Assembly: GCA_026397955.1 (NCBI GenBank) | Contig: JAPLTV010000059.1 | Coordinates: forward strand, 107,640-171,639 | DNA length: 64,000 nt | Source of the DNA: Verrucomicrobiota bacterium | Lineage (GTDB): Bacteria > Verrucomicrobiota > Verrucomicrobiia > Opitutales > UBA953 | Direction: 5' to 3' | Shown: in pieces, positions 62,390 through 64,000 of the stretch | Position numbering within the stretch: position 1 is the stretch's first letter | How the letters are laid out: each line of letters begins with the position of its first letter | Made by a program: the position numbers and the translations under genes | The notes under the pieces: generated by a model | The model's input: the letters and a program-made list of their open reading frames with translations, nothing else | Databases searched by the model: none | What the model was told of the DNA's origin: nothing

Positions 62390-64000
62390 TCAGGCCTGCG
62401 GAGCAGCGGGGGCAGCAGGAGCCGTCGGCACGTGTGCCTTGAGGCGACGTTCGGCGACCTCGGCCGAGACCATGGCCACGAACTCAGCCAGGGTACGGTT
62501 GCCTTCGAAGGACTTGTCCGCGCGCGAACGCACGTTGACCAAGCCAGCTTCCTTTTCCTTGGCGCCCACGACGAGCATGTGCGGGACCTTGGACATCTCG
62601 GCGCGACGGATTTTGGCGCCGAGCTTGTCGGACGAACCGTCGACGCTGCAGCGGATCTTGGCCTGTTTGAGGATCTCGGCCATCGCTTCGCAATCAGCGT
62701 TGAGGTCGTCGTTCAGCGGGATGAGGCGGACCTGCTCGGGCGAGAGCCAGGTCGGGAAGTCGCCGGCGAAGTGCTCGATCAGGATACCGACGAAGCGTTC
62801 CATGGAACCGAAAGGAGCGCGGTGGATCATCACCGGCCGGTGCGGCTTGTTGTCGGCACCGTTATAGGTGAGGTCGAAACGCTCGGGGAGATTGAAGTCG
62901 ACCTGCACGGTGCCGAGCTGCCATTCGCGGCCGATGACGTCCTTGACGACGAAGTCGATCTTGGGTCCGTAGAAAGCAGCTTCGCCCGGCTCTTCGGAGA
63001 AAGCGACGCCGAGGGTGGCGGCGGCGGCGCGACAGGCGGCTTCGGCCTTATCCCAGTTCTCGGCGGTGCCGGTGTACTTGGCGGAGTCGGGATTACGCAG
63101 ACCCACGCGGACGCGATAGTCGTTCAGGCCGAGCGTCTTCAGGACGATCTTGACGAGCTCGAGGCAGCCGAGGACTTCCGGGAGGACTTGGTCTTCGGTG
63201 CAGAAGAGGTGGGCGTCGTCCTGGGTGAAACCACGGACGCGGGTCATGCCACTCAGCTCACCGGACTGCTCCCAGCGGTAGACCGTGCCGAATTCGGCGA
63301 GACGCACTGGGAGATCGCGGTAGGAATGGGGCTGGGAAGCGTAGATGCGGATGTGGTGCGGGCAGTTCATCGGCTTCAGCAGGAAGCCCTGCACGGTGCC
63401 GTCCGCCAGGCGGTTGGTCAGTTCGCCGCAACCACAGCCTTCCTTGGCAAGCATCTCCATGGCCTCGCGTTCGACGAGGGGCGGGAACTGGGCGTCCTTG
63501 TAATACGGGAAGTGGCCCGAGGTACGGTAAAGGTCGAGGTTGCCGATGTGCGGCGTAAAGACCTGCTTGTAGCCGGTCTGGAAGAGACGCTCGGAGATGA
63601 AGTTCTGGAGCTCCTGGCGGACGACGGCGCCGTTGGGCGTCCAGAGGATGAGGCCCTGCCCCACCTTCTCGTCGATATGGAACAGCTTCAGTTCCTTACC
63701 CAGTTTGCGGTGGTCGCGCTTCTTGGCTTCCTCGGCGCGGACGATGGCCTGCTCGAGTTCGTCCTTGGTCGCGTAGGCGGTACCGTAGATACGCTGGAGC
63801 TGCTTGTTCTTTTCGTCGCCGCGGTGATAGGCGCCGGCGATATGCAGCAGCTTGAACGCCTTGACCTGAGAGGAGTAGCGGACGTGGGTACCGGCGCAGA
63901 GGTCGACAAACTCGCCATTCTTATAAAAGGAGATGGCTTCGCCGGCGGGGATGTCGCCGAGACGACCGATCTTGTAGGCGTTCTGGCCGCGCTCGAGGAT
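62390..64000 (-). CDS. thrS: threonyl-tRNA synthetase, partial (5' end beyond window)
   Basis: The frame is open from the right edge of the window to the stop at 62390, giving 536 residues of the C-terminal part. The editing-domain sequence FVDLCAGTHV is read at the right edge. The catalytic core has VGQGLILWTPNGAVVR, MNCPHH (zinc ligand), TVYRWEQSGELSG (motif 2) and GSMERFVG (motif 3). The anticodon-binding domain ends the protein. A GTG at 63664 is not the start; the sequence upstream clearly continues the enzyme. Confidence 0.95.
   Translation of the reverse strand: MLERGQNAYKIGRLGDIPAGEAISFYKNGEFVDLCAGTHVRYSSQVKAFKLLHIAGAYHRGDEKNKQLQRIYGTAYATKDELEQAIVRAEEAKKRDHRKLGKELKLFHIDEKVGQGLILWTPNGAVVRQELQNFISERLFQTGYKQVFTPHIGNLDLYRTSGHFPYYKDAQFPPLVEREAMEMLAKEGCGCGELTNRLADGTVQGFLLKPMNCPHHIRIYASQPHSYRDLPVRLAEFGTVYRWEQSGELSGMTRVRGFTQDDAHLFCTEDQVLPEVLGCLELVKIVLKTLGLNDYRVRVGLRNPDSAKYTGTAENWDKAEAACRAAAATLGVAFSEEPGEAAFYGPKIDFVVKDVIGREWQLGTVQVDFNLPERFDLTYNGADNKPHRPVMIHRAPFGSMERFVGILIEHFAGDFPTWLSPEQVRLIPLNDDLNADCEAMAEILKQAKIRCSVDGSSDKLGAKIRRAEMSKVPHMLVVGAKEKEAGLVNVRSRADKSFEGNRTLAEFVAMVSAEVAERRLKAHVPTAPAAPAAPQA

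Noticed and set aside
62390..63664. thrS starting at the GTG at 63664
   Set aside because: The sequence before it continues the enzyme (DLCAGTHV) up to the window edge, so the gene is longer and partial.

Overview
The window is about 64 kb of G+C-rich chromosome with no mobile elements. It most likely comes from a member of the Verrucomicrobiota, probably an Opitutae-like lineage. The evidence is a protein with the Pirellula/Verrucomicrobium-type membrane-bound dehydrogenase architecture ending in a CxxCH haem domain, many secreted esterases, a sulfatase, GHL10-type hydrolases and sialate O-acetylesterase-like enzymes, together with lipid A synthesis (lpxI) and an outer-membrane beta-barrel protein. 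Start codons almost never have a Shine-Dalgarno sequence. Many are preceded by pyrimidine-rich leaders, and several by short tandem repeats.

Layout. Positions 1-9450 hold mainly housekeeping genes: nadD with a partial downstream gene, lpxI, a Tat-exported phosphoesterase, panB-gpsA-SET (a unit with 4-bp overlaps), a TPR protein and a divergent long purA. Positions 8579-10399 hold a deacetylase-fold gene facing a bacterial-type poly(ADP-ribose) glycohydrolase. Positions 10404-13445 carry a GYF/PH-like protein and two secreted SGNH-type proteins, and 13741-17489 carry GTP-dependent PEP carboxykinase plus a membrane-anchored alpha/beta hydrolase. Positions 17496-34362 form a catabolic, secreted-enzyme region: two SASA-family esterases (one fused to an HExxH domain), an alginate-lyase-family protein, SGNH hydrolases, a sugar isomerase coupled to a GHL10 hydrolase, a sulfatase, a ConA-like protein and a beta-propeller/hydrolase fusion.

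Positions 34483-39765 encode a complete D-glucarate to 2-oxoglutarate route: glucarate dehydratase, 5-dehydro-4-deoxyglucarate dehydratase, 2-oxoglutarate semialdehyde dehydrogenase and an ACS-type transporter. It is laid out much like the Bacillus gud operon, but three of its start codons follow short tandem repeats. Positions 39815-45520 hold a small anchored protein, the beta-barrel protein, the giant haem protein and an ADP-ribosylglycohydrolase. Positions 45549-50792 hold lexA with two SOS-type boxes over its promoter, a methyltransferase flanked by inverted heptamer arrays, thiC with a TPP riboswitch, and dnaA. The interval behind dnaA is a weak oriC candidate. Positions 51181-56892 form a glnD-msrA-rarA-dus unit. 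The window ends with DedA, an orphan GAF-GAF histidine kinase behind cysE, a redoxin, a Tat-exported alkaline phosphatase and most of thrS, which runs off the right edge.

The strongest unexplained signal is the set of short tandem repeats with periods 6, 7 and 12 placed directly before start codons, including a heptamer family (YAACCGC) at three sites. No CRISPR array, transposase, integrase or recognisable tRNA/rRNA gene was seen. Family calls rest on motifs and general family knowledge; no database search was run.
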